DNA of 64,000 nt, taken from NCBI GenBank assembly GCA_017443845.1, contig JAFSXX010000006.1, forward strand, positions 1-64,000, written 5' to 3'. The notes beneath the pieces were generated by a model, which worked only from the letters and a program-made list of their open reading frames with translations, ran no database searches and had not been told where the DNA came from. The DNA comes from Bacteroidales bacterium. Lineage in GTDB: Bacteria > Bacteroidota > Bacteroidia > Bacteroidales > UBA932. Made by a program: the position numbers and the translations under genes. This document shows, piece by piece, positions 34,032-43,111 of this stretch; positions within the stretch are counted from its first letter, which is position 1; each line of letters begins with the position of its first letter.

Positions 34032-35639
34032 ATGAAAAACATCGATCTTACAAAGTATGGCATCAAGGATGCCGCTGAAATCATCTACAACCCTTCTTAC
34101 GAAGAGCTTTACAAGGATGAAATGGATCCGTCCCTTACCGGTTACGACAAGGGCGTCCTGACCGAACTCGGAGCCGTCAACGTAATGACCGGCATCTACA
34201 CCGGCCGTTCCCCCAAGGACAAATACATCGTTATGGATGCGAATTCCAAGGATACAGTCTGGTGGAACACCCCCGAGTATCCCAACGACAACCACGAAAT
34301 CTCCGAGGCTGTCTGGGCAGACCTCAAGGCGCTCGCCGTCAAACAGCTCTCTGGCAAGAAACTCTATGTGATGGACGGCTTCTGCGGCACCCACAAGGAC
34401 ACCCGCATGAAAGTCCGCTTCATAATGGAGGTGGCCTGGCAGGCACATTTCGTGAAGAATATGTTCATCCGTCCCCAGAACGACGCCGAGATGGCACAGG
34501 AACCCGACTTCATGGTTTACTGCGCATCCAAGGCAAAGGTCGACAACTATAAGGAGCTCGGCCTGCGTTCCGATACCGCCGTGGCATTCAACGTCACCAG
34601 CAAGGAGCAGGTTATCCTCAACACCTGGTACGGCGGCGAGATGAAGAAGGGCCTCTTCTCGATGATGAACTACTATCTGCCCCTGAAGGGAATCGCTTCG
34701 ATGCACTGCTCGGCCAACACCGATATGAACGGAAAGAACACCGCCATCTTCTTCGGCCTCTCCGGAACCGGCAAGACCACCCTTTCGACCGACCCCAAGC
34801 GCCTTCTCATCGGCGACGACGAGCACGGCTGGGATGACGAGGGAGTCTTCAACCTCGAGGGCGGCTGCTACGCCAAGGTCATCAACCTCGACAAGGAGAG
34901 CGAGCCCGATATCTACAATGCAATCCGCCGCGACGCCCTGCTGGAGAATGTCACCGTGGATGCCGAAGGCAAGATCGACTTCGCCGACAAGAGCGTCACC
35001 GAGAATACCCGCGTAAGTTATCCTATCTACCACATCGAGAAGATCGTACGCCCCGCTTCCGAGGGTCCCGCCGCTAAGCAGGTCATATTCCTGAGCGCCG
35101 ACGCATTCGGAGTGCTGCCTCCCGTCAGCATCCTGACCCCCGACCAGTGCAAGTACTACTTCCTGAGCGGATTCACCGCAAAGCTGGCAGGTACGGAGCG
35201 AGGTATCACGGAGCCCACTCCCACCTTCTCGGCCTGCTTCGGACAGGCGTTCCTCGAACTGCATCCCACCAAGTACGGCGAGGAGCTGGTAAAGAGGATG
35301 GAGAAGAGCGGCGCCAAGGCATATCTGGTGAACACCGGATGGAACGGCACCGGCAAGCGTATCTCCATCAAGGATACCCGCGGCATCATCGACGCCATCC
35401 TCGACGGCTCGATCGACAAGGCTCCCACCAAGAAGATTCCTGTTTTCGATTTTGAGGTTCCCACCGAACTTCCGGGCGTCAACCCCGCCATCCTCGATCC
35501 GCGCGACACCTATGCGGATCCCGCACAGTGGCAGGCCAAGGCCGACGACCTCGCACACCGCTTCGTCAAGAATTTCGTAAAATTCACCGGCAATGCGGCA
35601 GGTGCGGCTCTCGTGGCTGCGGGTCCGAAGGCGAAGTAA
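34032..35639 (+). CDS. pckA: Phosphoenolpyruvate carboxykinase (ATP)
   Basis: 535 residues, normal length. It interconverts oxaloacetate and PEP with ATP/ADP; in anaerobic Bacteroidetes it often runs toward CO2 fixation and succinate. [15 protein letters not shown] binds substrate, [15 protein letters not shown] is the kinase P-loop, and [23 protein letters not shown] the metal-binding part. A perfect palindrome stands upstream. Its TAA overlaps the ATG of the following gene (TAATG). Confidence 0.98.
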   Translation: MKNIDLTKYGIKDAAEIIYNPSYEELYKDEMDPSLTGYDKGVLTELGAVNVMTGIYTGRSPKDKYIVMDANSKDTVWWNTPEYPNDNHEISEAVWADLKALAVKQLSGKKLYVMDGFCGTHKDTRMKVRFIMEVAWQAHFVKNMFIRPQNDAEMAQEPDFMVYCASKAKVDNYKELGLRSDTAVAFNVTSKEQVILNTWYGGEMKKGLFSMMNYYLPLKGIASMHCSANTDMNGKNTAIFFGLSGTGKTTLSTDPKRLLIGDDEHGWDDEGVFNLEGGCYAKVINLDKESEPDIYNAIRRDALLENVTVDAEGKIDFADKSVTENTRVSYPIYHIEKIVRPASEGPAAKQVIFLSADAFGVLPPVSILTPDQCKYYFLSGFTAKLAGTERGITEPTPTFSACFGQAFLELHPTKYGEELVKRMEKSGAKAYLVNTGWNGTGKRISIKDTRGIIDAILDGSIDKAPTKKIPVFDFEVPTELPGVNPAILDPRDTYADPAQWQAKADDLAHRFVKNFVKFTGNAAGAALVAAGPKAK

Positions 35640-35929
35640 TGGGAACATTCAGTATCTGGGAGGTGCTTTTCCTTCTCTGCTTCGCGGTGAGCTGGCCCAT
35701 CTCGATAGCCAAGTCGCTGCGGACGAAGGTCGTCATCGGCAAAAGTCCGCTGTTTATGGGGCTCATCATACTCGGATATATCTTCGGTATAATCCACAAA
35801 CTGCTCTACAGCCACGACATTGTAATCTGGCTGTATGTCTTCAACGCCACCCTTGTATCGATCGATCTGGCGCTCTACTTCACCTACATCGGCCGCAACC
35901 GCCGCGAGCTGCTGGGAAAGAAGGACTGA
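35639..35929 (+). CDS. SemiSWEET-like / PQ-loop small membrane protein (96 aa)
   Basis: 96 residues with three hydrophobic segments. SWPISIAKSLRTKVVIGKSP resembles the P-x-x-x-x-x-x-T-K segment of PQ-loop (SemiSWEET-like) half-transporters, followed by a long GLIILGYIFGIIHKLL segment. It is translationally coupled to pckA by a TAATG overlap, so a link to C4/C3 metabolite or sugar movement is possible but unproven. It may equally be just a conserved membrane protein of unknown use. Confidence 0.7.
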   Translation: MGTFSIWEVLFLLCFAVSWPISIAKSLRTKVVIGKSPLFMGLIILGYIFGIIHKLLYSHDIVIWLYVFNATLVSIDLALYFTYIGRNRRELLGKKD

Positions 35930-35992
35930 ATATTCTCGCTCAAGCCCAGAACGCTTCAGCCCGGCTACGTCTACACTATTACTGCAGAGTCT

Positions 35993-36862
35993 TTATATAC
36001 CGACTGACGCCCGGAGAAGCTCTATCTCGGAGGCCCAGAGAGCAGGCTCGGGAGTCTCGAGAATCAGCGGAATACCGTCAAACCTTGGATCGGATGCTAT
36101 CTTTTTGAAGCATCCGATTCCTATTTCACCGTTGCCGAGAGTCTCGTGACGGTCCACGCGGGAACCGCAGGGTTTCTTGGCATCGTTCAGATGCATTCCC
36201 TTGAGGTATTTCCAGCCGACTACCCTTCCGAATTCTTCGAAGACGGCATCGAAGCCGCTTCCGTCTGCGAAAAGGCCGCCGTCACCCGCACGGAGGTCGT
36301 ATCCTGCGGCGAAGGCGTGGCAGGTGTCGATGCAAACTCCCACGCGGGACTTGTCCTCGACCTGGTCGATAATCTCTGCCAGATGTTCGAAACGGAAGCC
36401 GAGGTTGCTCCCCTGCCCTGCCGTATTCTCGATTACCGCCGTAACGCCGGAGGTCTTGTCGAGAGCCATATTGATGCTCTCCGCTATGCGGCGAAGGCAC
36501 TCTGTCTCCGATATCTGCCCCAGATGGCTTCCGGGATGGAAATTAAGCCGGTTGAGTCCGAGCTGCTGGCAGCGCCGCATTTCGTCGCGGAAGGCGGCGC
36601 GGGACTTGCCCAGCCCTTCATCCTCGGGGTGGCCCAGGTTGATGAGATAGCTGTCGTGGGGCAGGATGCTGTCCGGCACGAAACCCAGTTTTTCGCAATT
36701 CTCCTTGAAGAGGGCGATACTCTGCTCCGTAAGGGGCGCTGAGACCCATTGGCGTTGGTTCTTGGTAAACAGGGCGAATCCGTTGGCCCCGATCGCAGAA
36801 GCATTGAGAGGGGCGTTCTCCACCCCTCCCGATGCGCTTATATGTGCTCCGAAATACTTCAT
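35993..36862 (-). CDS. nfo: Deoxyribonuclease IV (endonuclease IV)
   Basis: 289 residues, zinc TIM barrel. It cuts DNA at abasic sites. [83 protein letters not shown] and ILETP show all metal-binding His/Asp/Glu. It begins 4 bp after the amidohydrolase gene and is likely in its operon, although the functions do not match. Confidence 0.96.
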   Translation of the reverse strand: MKYFGAHISASGGVENAPLNASAIGANGFALFTKNQRQWVSAPLTEQSIALFKENCEKLGFVPDSILPHDSYLINLGHPEDEGLGKSRAAFRDEMRRCQQLGLNRLNFHPGSHLGQISETECLRRIAESINMALDKTSGVTAVIENTAGQGSNLGFRFEHLAEIIDQVEDKSRVGVCIDTCHAFAAGYDLRAGDGGLFADGSGFDAVFEEFGRVVGWKYLKGMHLNDAKKPCGSRVDRHETLGNGEIGIGCFKKIASDPRFDGIPLILETPEPALWASEIELLRASVGI

Positions 36863-36866
36863 CTGA

Positions 36867-38504
36867 TTATATGGTGGTATCGACTCCCCTGCGGATGACC
36901 TTTCCCGAAAGGGTGCCCAGATATTTGTCGTCCTCGACAGCTACCTGGCCGTTGACAATCACGTTCTTGAAGCCCTCCGAAAGGAGTTTTGCGGCGGTGT
37001 AGGTGGCGTTGGCGCGGACTTCGGAGGGACGGAAGACGGTGACATCCGCGAATGCCCCTTCGCGGATCACTCCGCGGTCCTTTATATGATAGGTCTCGGC
37101 CACCAGGCCCGTACTGCGGCGGATGAAGGCAGAAAGGGGAAGGACGCCCTTCTCCACGACATACTTCTGGATCAGTTCGGCATAGGTTCCGGCTGCGCGG
37201 GGATGAGCCCCGAAAGTACCGTCGGAGCAGGACATCACCCACGGACGGGTCATATAGTTGACGACATCCTTCTCGTTCATCACGAAGGTATTGCTGTAGG
37301 CGTTGTAGTCGCAGACGAGTTTGAGTGCGGCATCCACCGCATCCATCCCGAGCATCGAGGCCGCCTGGGCGAGGGTCTTGCCGTTGTATTCGTTGGCCCG
37401 CGCTGTGATCATGATAGTTTCGGCTCCACCGCGCTCGTCGATGAGATCCACCATCTCAGCTTTGATCTTTGCCAGCGTATCGGGATCTTTCACCCTCTTC
37501 TTCAATCCCGCCAGTCCGCCGTCGCGCGACCACGCAGGGGTCACGGCCGAAGCCAGGGCGAGTCCGGAGGCCAGATAGGGGTACTGGTCGGCTGTCACTT
37601 TCATGCCCTCCTTCTGGTACTTCTCGATGGTATCGATGATCTTGTCGGACTGATACCAGACGCCTTTTCCGAGGCATTTGATATGGGATATATTGACCTG
37701 CACGCCGGCCGACTTGCCGATCTCAAGGGCCTCCACGATGGAGTTGTAAAGGCCGATGCCATATTTATTCTCGTTGCGGACATGTGTCGTATAGATGCCG
37801 CCCACAGGCGCTATAGTCTTGCAGAGCTCAACTACCTCATTCTGCTCCGAGAAGCATCCGGGCACATAGTAAAGGCCGGATGAGAGGCCGAAACTGCCCT
37901 CGTCGAGGTCTTTCCGCATCAGTTCCTGCATCCTGGCGATCTCCTCCTTGGTGGCGAAGCGGTCCTCCTGTCCCATCACCTTGCTGCGAATGGTGTTGTG
38001 GCCGGTGAAACTGGCAGTATTGGTACCGATGCCCTGGGATTCGAGTTTGCCGTAATAATCGGAAAGAGGGTACTGGCTGCCGCCGCACATTCCGGCAATG
38101 ACCGTGGTGACTCCCATCCTAAGGTATGGCTCGTTGGTCTTCTCTTTCAGAAGAAGCGACTCGAGATGGCAGTGCGGGTCGATAAATCCGGGGCATACGA
38201 CATATCCCGTGGCATCGATGACCTTGGCGGCCTTGCAGCGCGATTCAATCTTGGGATTCGCCTTGCCGACATATACAATGCGGTCGGCCACTATTGCGAT
38301 ATCGGAGGTCACAGGCAGCGGATTGACGCCGTCGTAGAGTTCTCCCGCCTTGATGAGGATGTCCGCCTTGCGCGGGCAGCGCGGGCGCCTCACCCCTGCG
38401 GCCCCTGCCAGGGCCTCTTTAGCTTCGGCGTCTCCGGTGGCAATGGCTATGCCGGCCGTTCCGCCCAATACCAGCGATTTCTTGAGAAAGTCTCTTCTGT
38501 CCAT
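36867..38504 (-). CDS. N-acyl-D-amino-acid deacylase family amidohydrolase (Tat-exported)
   Basis: 545 residues. The N-terminus [20 protein letters not shown] is a twin-arginine (Tat) leader. The metal-binding strand [15 protein letters not shown] and the rest ([53 protein letters not shown]) belong to the D-aminoacylase branch of the amidohydrolases, in which a Cys helps bind metal. It should free D-amino acids or D-aminoacyl dipeptides in the periplasm, a likely cell-wall or gut-peptide salvage role. A well-formed promoter and a leader with two mutually complementary hairpins stand upstream. Confidence 0.9.
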   Translation of the reverse strand: MDRRDFLKKSLVLGGTAGIAIATGDAEAKEALAGAAGVRRPRCPRKADILIKAGELYDGVNPLPVTSDIAIVADRIVYVGKANPKIESRCKAAKVIDATGYVVCPGFIDPHCHLESLLLKEKTNEPYLRMGVTTVIAGMCGGSQYPLSDYYGKLESQGIGTNTASFTGHNTIRSKVMGQEDRFATKEEIARMQELMRKDLDEGSFGLSSGLYYVPGCFSEQNEVVELCKTIAPVGGIYTTHVRNENKYGIGLYNSIVEALEIGKSAGVQVNISHIKCLGKGVWYQSDKIIDTIEKYQKEGMKVTADQYPYLASGLALASAVTPAWSRDGGLAGLKKRVKDPDTLAKIKAEMVDLIDERGGAETIMITARANEYNGKTLAQAASMLGMDAVDAALKLVCDYNAYSNTFVMNEKDVVNYMTRPWVMSCSDGTFGAHPRAAGTYAELIQKYVVEKGVLPLSAFIRRSTGLVAETYHIKDRGVIREGAFADVTVFRPSEVRANATYTAAKLLSEGFKNVIVNGQVAVEDDKYLGTLSGKVIRRGVDTTI

Positions 38505-38519
38505 ATCATTTGATTTAGC

Positions 38520-38602
38520 CCGTCCATAAAACAGCCCGGATTCATGGACGGAGAGTCATTTTTCCAGCCGCCATCCATAAAAACGGGCTGATTTATGGAC
38601 GG
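38520..38602 (-). promoter_or_regulatory. Leader with two inverted 32-bp hairpin units
   Basis: Units at 38520-38551 and 38571-38602 each have CCGTCCAT-like and ATGGACGG ends and can fold alone. They are also approximate reverse complements of each other, including the loops (CAGCCCG versus CGGGCTG), so they can instead pair as one long hairpin. Both lie in the 5' untranslated region of the amidohydrolase gene, giving two exclusive folds. Confidence 0.75.
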
Positions 38603-38606
38603 CATA

Positions 38607-38638
38607 CAAAGTTAGCAATTATTCACGATGTTGTCAAA
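38607..38638 (-). promoter_or_regulatory. Promoter of the amidohydrolase-nfo unit
   Basis: Minus-strand TTTG (38638-38635), 20 bp, TAACTTTG (38614-38607). The -33 box lies within the end of the large inverted repeat at 38634-38775. Confidence 0.78.
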
Positions 38639-38775
38639 GCCTCTTCAGCGGAGCATATATGAAGCGTAGGAGGATTCGCTTTGCAGCAGACAAGTTATCC
38701 GCGCAGCGGATGACGCGGGATGCGAAACGCTACGTCCTCCGGAGGTTCATATATGCTCCGCTGAAGAGGCTTTGA
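38634..38775. repeat. Large inverted repeat, 30-bp perfect arms, 82-nt loop
   Basis: TCAAAGCCTCTTCAGCGGAG... (38634-38663) is the exact reverse complement of 38746-38775. The loop is G+C-rich and holds ATCCGC-gca-GCGGAT. It starts 3 bp after the recG stop codon. Confidence 0.95.
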
Positions 38776-38778
38776 CCG

Positions 38779-40878
38779 TTACGAGATCATCGAGTAGTCT
38801 TTCATCTCGAAGCGGACGTCGCGCAGATGGCGCTGAAGCAGTTCGTTGCGTGGATCCTTAAGCAACGGGTCGGCGGCAAGGATCTCTTCGCCCAGGGAAC
38901 GGGCCGTAGTCAGCACGGGTGAATCCTTGGCCAGGTCGGCTATGTGGAGGTCTATGGCCAGTCCGCTCTGGCGGGTGCCCTCGAAATCGCCCGGACCGCG
39001 CATCCGCAGGTCGGCCTCGGCCAATTCGAATCCGTCGTTGGTCTGGCACATGAGATCTATGCGCTTGCGGGACTCGGCGCTAAGCTTATATCCCGTCATA
39101 AGGATACAATAGGACTTCTCGGCTCCGCGGCCGACGCGTCCGCGCAACTGATGCAGCTGTGAGAGTCCGAACCGTTCGGCGCTCTCGATGACCATAACCG
39201 AGGCATTGGGCACATCCACCCCGACCTCTATGACAGATGTGGCGACCAGGATATTGGCCCTGCCCTTGGCGAACAGCTCCATATCGAAAGCCTTGTCCTC
39301 GGCCTTCTGCCTGCCGTGGACCACCGCCGTTACGTACTCGGGGGCCGGAAAGGCTTCGGTAATGGCCATATAGCCCTCCTCCAGGTTCTTGTAGTCCATC
39401 TTTTCGGATTCCTTGATAAGGGGATATACTATGAAAATCTGGCGTCCGACCTTGATCTGCTGCTTCATGAACTCATACAGTTTGCCCCGCTGGGTCTCCG
39501 TCCAATGGACTGTCTGGATTGGCTTGCGGCCCGGAGGCAGCTCGTCGAGCACCGAGACATCGAGGTCGCCGTAAAGGGTCATGGCCAGGGTACGCGGAAT
39601 CGGCGTAGCCGTCATTACGAGAATGTGGGGCGCGACCTCCGACTTGGACCAGAGCCTCGAGCGCTGCTCGACTCCGAAACGGTGCTGCTCGTCGATTACC
39701 GCGAGGCCCAGATTCCTGAACTGCACGGTATCCTCTATGAGGGCGTGGGTTCCGAAGATGATATGGATTGAGCCGTCCTCGAGCCCGGCGTGGATCCGCC
39801 GGCGCTCCGCAGTCTTAGTGCTGCCCGTAAGGAGGGCCACGTTCACTCCGGTCCCTTCGAGATACTTGAAGATGCCGTTATAGTGCTGGTTGGCGAGCAC
39901 CTCGGTAGGCGCCATTATGCAGGCCTGGTAGCCGTTGTCCACAGCCATCATCGCCGAGAGGATGGCCACCAGGGTCTTGCCGCTTCCGACATCGCCCTGC
40001 AGCAGGCGGTTCATCTGCTTGCCGGAGAGGACATCGGAACGGATCTCGTGAAGCACCCGTTTCTGGGCACCTGTAAGGGGGAAAGGAAGATTGGCATAGG
40101 TCCGGTTGAAGGCGTTGCCTATATGCTTGAGGACTACGCCCGTCGAGCCGTTGGTCCGGACCACCTTCTGCTTGAGCAGCGAGAGTTCCAGATAGAAAAG
40201 TTCCTCGAATTTGAGCCGGTCCTGCGCCTTTGCGAGGGCCTGCACGCTTTCGGGGAAGTGGATATTCTTTAGGGCGAACTTAAGGCCGCACAGGTGCATC
40301 CTGTCCAGGATGTACTGCGGCAGGGTCTCCTCGATGGAGTCATAAACCTTGGAGAGCAAGGTCGCCTCCAGCTTTGCGAAGGCCTTGTTGTTGAGGACTC
40401 CCTTGAGCTTCTCCGTACTTGAATATATGCCCATCAGTGTGCCGAGCGACTGAAGGCGCTCCAGCGTGGCCTCATCCACTTCGGGATGCACCATATTATA
40501 CTCCTGGCCGAAGACCGAAGGCTTGCCGAAAACGACATACTCCTTCCCTATCCTGAGCTTGTCCTGCATCCATTTGATCCCCTGGAAAAAGACCAGGTCG
40601 ATGCGGGCGGTTCCGTCGTCGAGGGTGGCGATGAGCCTGCGGGCCTTGTGCTCTCCGAGCGTCTGCATCGCCACGATGCGTCCGCGCAGCTGGATGAAAG
40701 CCGAAGTGGAATCTATCTCCCTGACCGAATAGAACTTGGAACGGTCCACATACCTGAACGGATAGAAGCGGAGCATATCCCCGAAAGTGGAAATGCCCAG
40801 CTCCTTCTGAAGCAGCTCCGCACGCCGCGGCCCCACTCCGGGAAGGTATTTTATGTCGCTGTCAAGTATGTGGCTCAT
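38779..40878 (-). CDS. recG: ATP-dependent DNA helicase RecG
   Basis: 699 residues from the start at 40878 (MSHILDSDIKYLPGVGPRRA). It drives branch migration and fork reversal. The N-terminal wedge domain (YLPGVGPRRAELLQKELGI...) is followed by the helicase: LLQGDVGSGKTLVAI (motif I), AVIDEQHRFGVEQR (motif II), VMTATPIPRTLAMTLYGDL (III) and LRGRVGRG (VI). A TACATTTG box ends 4 nt before the ATG, so the message is probably leaderless, as for recQ. Confidence 0.97.
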   Translation of the reverse strand: MSHILDSDIKYLPGVGPRRAELLQKELGISTFGDMLRFYPFRYVDRSKFYSVREIDSTSAFIQLRGRIVAMQTLGEHKARRLIATLDDGTARIDLVFFQGIKWMQDKLRIGKEYVVFGKPSVFGQEYNMVHPEVDEATLERLQSLGTLMGIYSSTEKLKGVLNNKAFAKLEATLLSKVYDSIEETLPQYILDRMHLCGLKFALKNIHFPESVQALAKAQDRLKFEELFYLELSLLKQKVVRTNGSTGVVLKHIGNAFNRTYANLPFPLTGAQKRVLHEIRSDVLSGKQMNRLLQGDVGSGKTLVAILSAMMAVDNGYQACIMAPTEVLANQHYNGIFKYLEGTGVNVALLTGSTKTAERRRIHAGLEDGSIHIIFGTHALIEDTVQFRNLGLAVIDEQHRFGVEQRSRLWSKSEVAPHILVMTATPIPRTLAMTLYGDLDVSVLDELPPGRKPIQTVHWTETQRGKLYEFMKQQIKVGRQIFIVYPLIKESEKMDYKNLEEGYMAITEAFPAPEYVTAVVHGRQKAEDKAFDMELFAKGRANILVATSVIEVGVDVPNASVMVIESAERFGLSQLHQLRGRVGRGAEKSYCILMTGYKLSAESRKRIDLMCQTNDGFELAEADLRMRGPGDFEGTRQSGLAIDLHIADLAKDSPVLTTARSLGEEILAADPLLKDPRNELLQRHLRDVRFEMKDYSMIS

Positions 40879-40882
40879 ATCG

Positions 40883-40890
40883 CAAATGTA
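40883..40890 (-). promoter_or_regulatory. -7 element of recG
   Basis: TACATTTG on the minus strand, directly before CGAT-ATG. It abuts the T-run of the upstream gene's terminator. Confidence 0.65.
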
Positions 40891-40891
40891 C

Positions 40892-40922
40892 AAAAAAATC
40901 CCGGGTCCTACCGGATCCGGGA
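40892..40922 (-). terminator. Intrinsic terminator of the outer-membrane protein gene
   Basis: On the minus strand TCCCGG (40922-40917) pairs with CCGGGA (40904-40899), then seven T (40898-40892). Confidence 0.85.
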
Positions 40923-40948
40923 CTATATATATCGGGTTTCGGGCTCGA

Positions 40949-41425
40949 TTAGAGAGCGTAGGTGAAACCGAAGCAGCCGTTGTAGTAACGATAGTTGGAG
41001 TTGATCAGCATATACTGATACTTACCTTCTGCGAAGAGGCCGAAGCGGGGAGTAAACATATACTCGACACCTGCACCGAGGTCAAGACCGAGGTTGAACG
41101 GAGTAGAGCTGTCAGTGTAGATACGGCCGTTAACGCCAACGATAGGATAGATAGCAAGACCAGCAACGATAGGAAGCACATAGTGGAAATCAACAGCGGG
41201 AGTCAGCCAGAGATGATCGCTGAAGCCACCACCGTCAACCATGAGACGACCCCTCCAGTTACCTGCATTGAAGTCGAGGTTGAGACCGAGGCCGAGGCCA
41301 TTGTAATAACCGGTATGAAGACCGATAGCTGCAAAATTGCTCTGAACGCGGGATGCTGCGTTAGCGTTGGAAGCAGCGCCGAAGGTAAGGAGGGCAGCTG
41401 CGAGAATTACAAAAAACTTTTTCAT
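40949..41425 (-). CDS. Small outer-membrane beta-barrel protein
   Basis: 158 residues from the start at 41425. The signal peptide MKKFFVILAAALLTFGAASN is cut after ANA-like residues. The mature part has alternating beta strands with aromatic ends (GYYNGLGLGLNLDFNAGNW; GRLMVDGGGFSDHLWLTPAV) and ends in ...YNGCFGFTYAL, suiting an eight-stranded OmpX/OmpW-sized barrel. No ligand can be inferred. It has a clear promoter (TATCTTTG, 41486-41479) and terminator and is a one-gene unit. Confidence 0.8.
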   Translation of the reverse strand: MKKFFVILAAALLTFGAASNANAASRVQSNFAAIGLHTGYYNGLGLGLNLDFNAGNWRGRLMVDGGGFSDHLWLTPAVDFHYVLPIVAGLAIYPIVGVNGRIYTDSSTPFNLGLDLGAGVEYMFTPRFGLFAEGKYQYMLINSNYRYYNGCFGFTYAL

Positions 41426-41478
41426 TTTATTAATATTAAATGAGTTATGTATAAATCCTTTCTTTTGCAAAAATCATA

Positions 41479-41531
41479 CAAAGATATACATTTTTCAGAA
41501 TATGCAAATTTTGGCGGTTTTATTATATTTG
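41479..41531. promoter_or_regulatory. Divergent promoters of the outer-membrane gene (-) and pdxA (+)
   Basis: Minus-strand TATCTTTG at 41486-41479; plus-strand TATATTTG at 41524-41531, 21 nt before the pdxA ATG. Confidence 0.7.
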
Positions 41532-41552
41532 CATAATTATAGACTTACGACA

Positions 41553-42632
41553 ATGGAAAAGAAAATAGTGCTGGGAATCACGCAGGGCGATACCAACGGC
41601 ATCGGATACGAGGTCATCATAAAGGCTCTCTCCGACGCCCGGATGCTCGACTCCTGCATTCCCGTCCTCTACGGCTCGTCCAGGTTCTTCGGCATTTACC
41701 GCAAGATAGTACCTGAAACAGAGCAGATAGCAACCAATATAATCAACGGTGCGAGGGATGCGCGTCCCAAGCGTATCAACATCATCAACGCGGTCGGCGA
41801 CAACCTGGCCATAGATATAGGCCAACCCACCCTCGACGGAGCCAAGGGCGCCATACTCTCCCTCGAAGCCGCAGTCCGCGACCTCAAGGAGGGCACGATC
41901 GACGCAATCGTAACGGCCCCCTTCAACAAGCATACTGTCAACGACGCCAACTTCCACTTCCCCGGCCACACAGAGTATCTCATCAATGAATTCGGAGTAA
42001 AGGACGGCCTCATGCTCCTTTGCAACGACCGGATGAAGGTCGGAGTCCTGACGAACCACCTGCCCATAGCCAAGGTGGCCCAGGCCGTGACGAAAGATGC
42101 CATACTGAGCAAGCTGAGGCTGATGAACAGCACCCTCATCCGCGACTTCGGAGCCGACAGGCCCAAGATCGCGGTGCTCGGCCTCAACCCCCACGCGGGC
42201 GACGGCGGTACTCTCGGAATGGAAGAGATCGAACAGATCATTCCTGCCGTAAAGGCGGCCAACGACGAGAATATCCTGGCCTTCGGTCCCTATGCCCCCG
42301 ATGGATTCTTCAGTACCTCCCTCCTCTTCAAGTTCGATGCAGTACTGGCGATGTACCACGACCAGGGGCTCATCCCGTTCAAGGCGCTCGCTTTCAATAC
42401 GGGAGTCAACTTCACAGCCGGCCTTCCCGTAGTCCGCACTTCGCCCGACCACGGAACGGCATTCGACATCGCTGGAAAGGGAGTCGCGAATCCCGAGCCT
42501 ATGATTTCAGCGATAAACACCGCACTCGACATAGTACGCAGCCGCGCACATTATGACGAGATTTCAAAGAACCCGATGGAAGTAAAGCACTTCGAGGGTC
42601 CCAGACACGAACGTACCATCCTGCCCGAATAG
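41553..42632 (+). CDS. pdxA: 4-hydroxythreonine-4-phosphate dehydrogenase
   Basis: 359 residues from the start at 41553 (MEKKIVLGITQGDTNGIGYE). It oxidises 4-phosphohydroxy-threonine in DXP-independent-of-PdxS vitamin B6 synthesis. The three metal-binding His are seen in FHFPGHTEYL, GLNPHAGDGG and AMYHDQGLIPFK; SPDHGTAFDIAGKG is also typical. A few residues longer than the Escherichia enzyme. TAG overlaps the GTG start of rnhA by one base. Confidence 0.95.
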   Translation: MEKKIVLGITQGDTNGIGYEVIIKALSDARMLDSCIPVLYGSSRFFGIYRKIVPETEQIATNIINGARDARPKRINIINAVGDNLAIDIGQPTLDGAKGAILSLEAAVRDLKEGTIDAIVTAPFNKHTVNDANFHFPGHTEYLINEFGVKDGLMLLCNDRMKVGVLTNHLPIAKVAQAVTKDAILSKLRLMNSTLIRDFGADRPKIAVLGLNPHAGDGGTLGMEEIEQIIPAVKAANDENILAFGPYAPDGFFSTSLLFKFDAVLAMYHDQGLIPFKALAFNTGVNFTAGLPVVRTSPDHGTAFDIAGKGVANPEPMISAINTALDIVRSRAHYDEISKNPMEVKHFEGPRHERTILPE

Positions 42633-43111
42633 TGACGAGGCAGCCTATCACAATCTTCACCGACGGCGCCTGCTCCGGAAATCCCGGGCCGGGCGGCTTC
42701 GGCGTGATCCTCCGCTGCGGCAATCTCGAGAAGCAGATCAGCGCCGGATACCGCCGCACGACAAACAACAGGATGGAACTGCTGGCCGTAATCACAGGAC
42801 TCGAGGCCATCAAATGGGAGAAAGCCGACGTCACAGTCTGGAGCGACTCCTCCTACGTGGTTGATGCCGTAGAGAAGGGATGGGTATTCGGCTGGGAACG
42901 CAAAGGCTTCGCCAAGAAGGCCAATCAAGACCTGTGGGTCCGTTTCCTTAGGGTTTACAGACAGCATACCGTCCGCTTCCAGTGGATAAAAGGCCATAAC
43001 GGACACCCCGAAAACGAACGCTGCGACCGTATGGCGGTCGCAGCGTCTTCGGGTCCCGGGCTGCTGGAGGATTCCGGCTACGAGGCCGAGAATCCCTCCC
43101 AGGTCATTTAA
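42632..43111 (+). CDS. rnhA: Ribonuclease HI
   Basis: 159 residues. It cuts the RNA strand of RNA/DNA hybrids. ITIFTDGACSGNPGPGG (catalytic Asp), NNRMELLAV (Glu), VWSDSSYVV (Asp) and WIKGHNGHPENERCD (His, Asp) are complete. The start is GTG at 42632 in a one-base TAGTG overlap with pdxA. Its last 8 bases overlap the convergent Ntn-hydrolase gene. Confidence 0.95.
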   Translation: MTRQPITIFTDGACSGNPGPGGFGVILRCGNLEKQISAGYRRTTNNRMELLAVITGLEAIKWEKADVTVWSDSSYVVDAVEKGWVFGWERKGFAKKANQDLWVRFLRVYRQHTVRFQWIKGHNGHPENERCDRMAVAASSGPGLLEDSGYEAENPSQVI

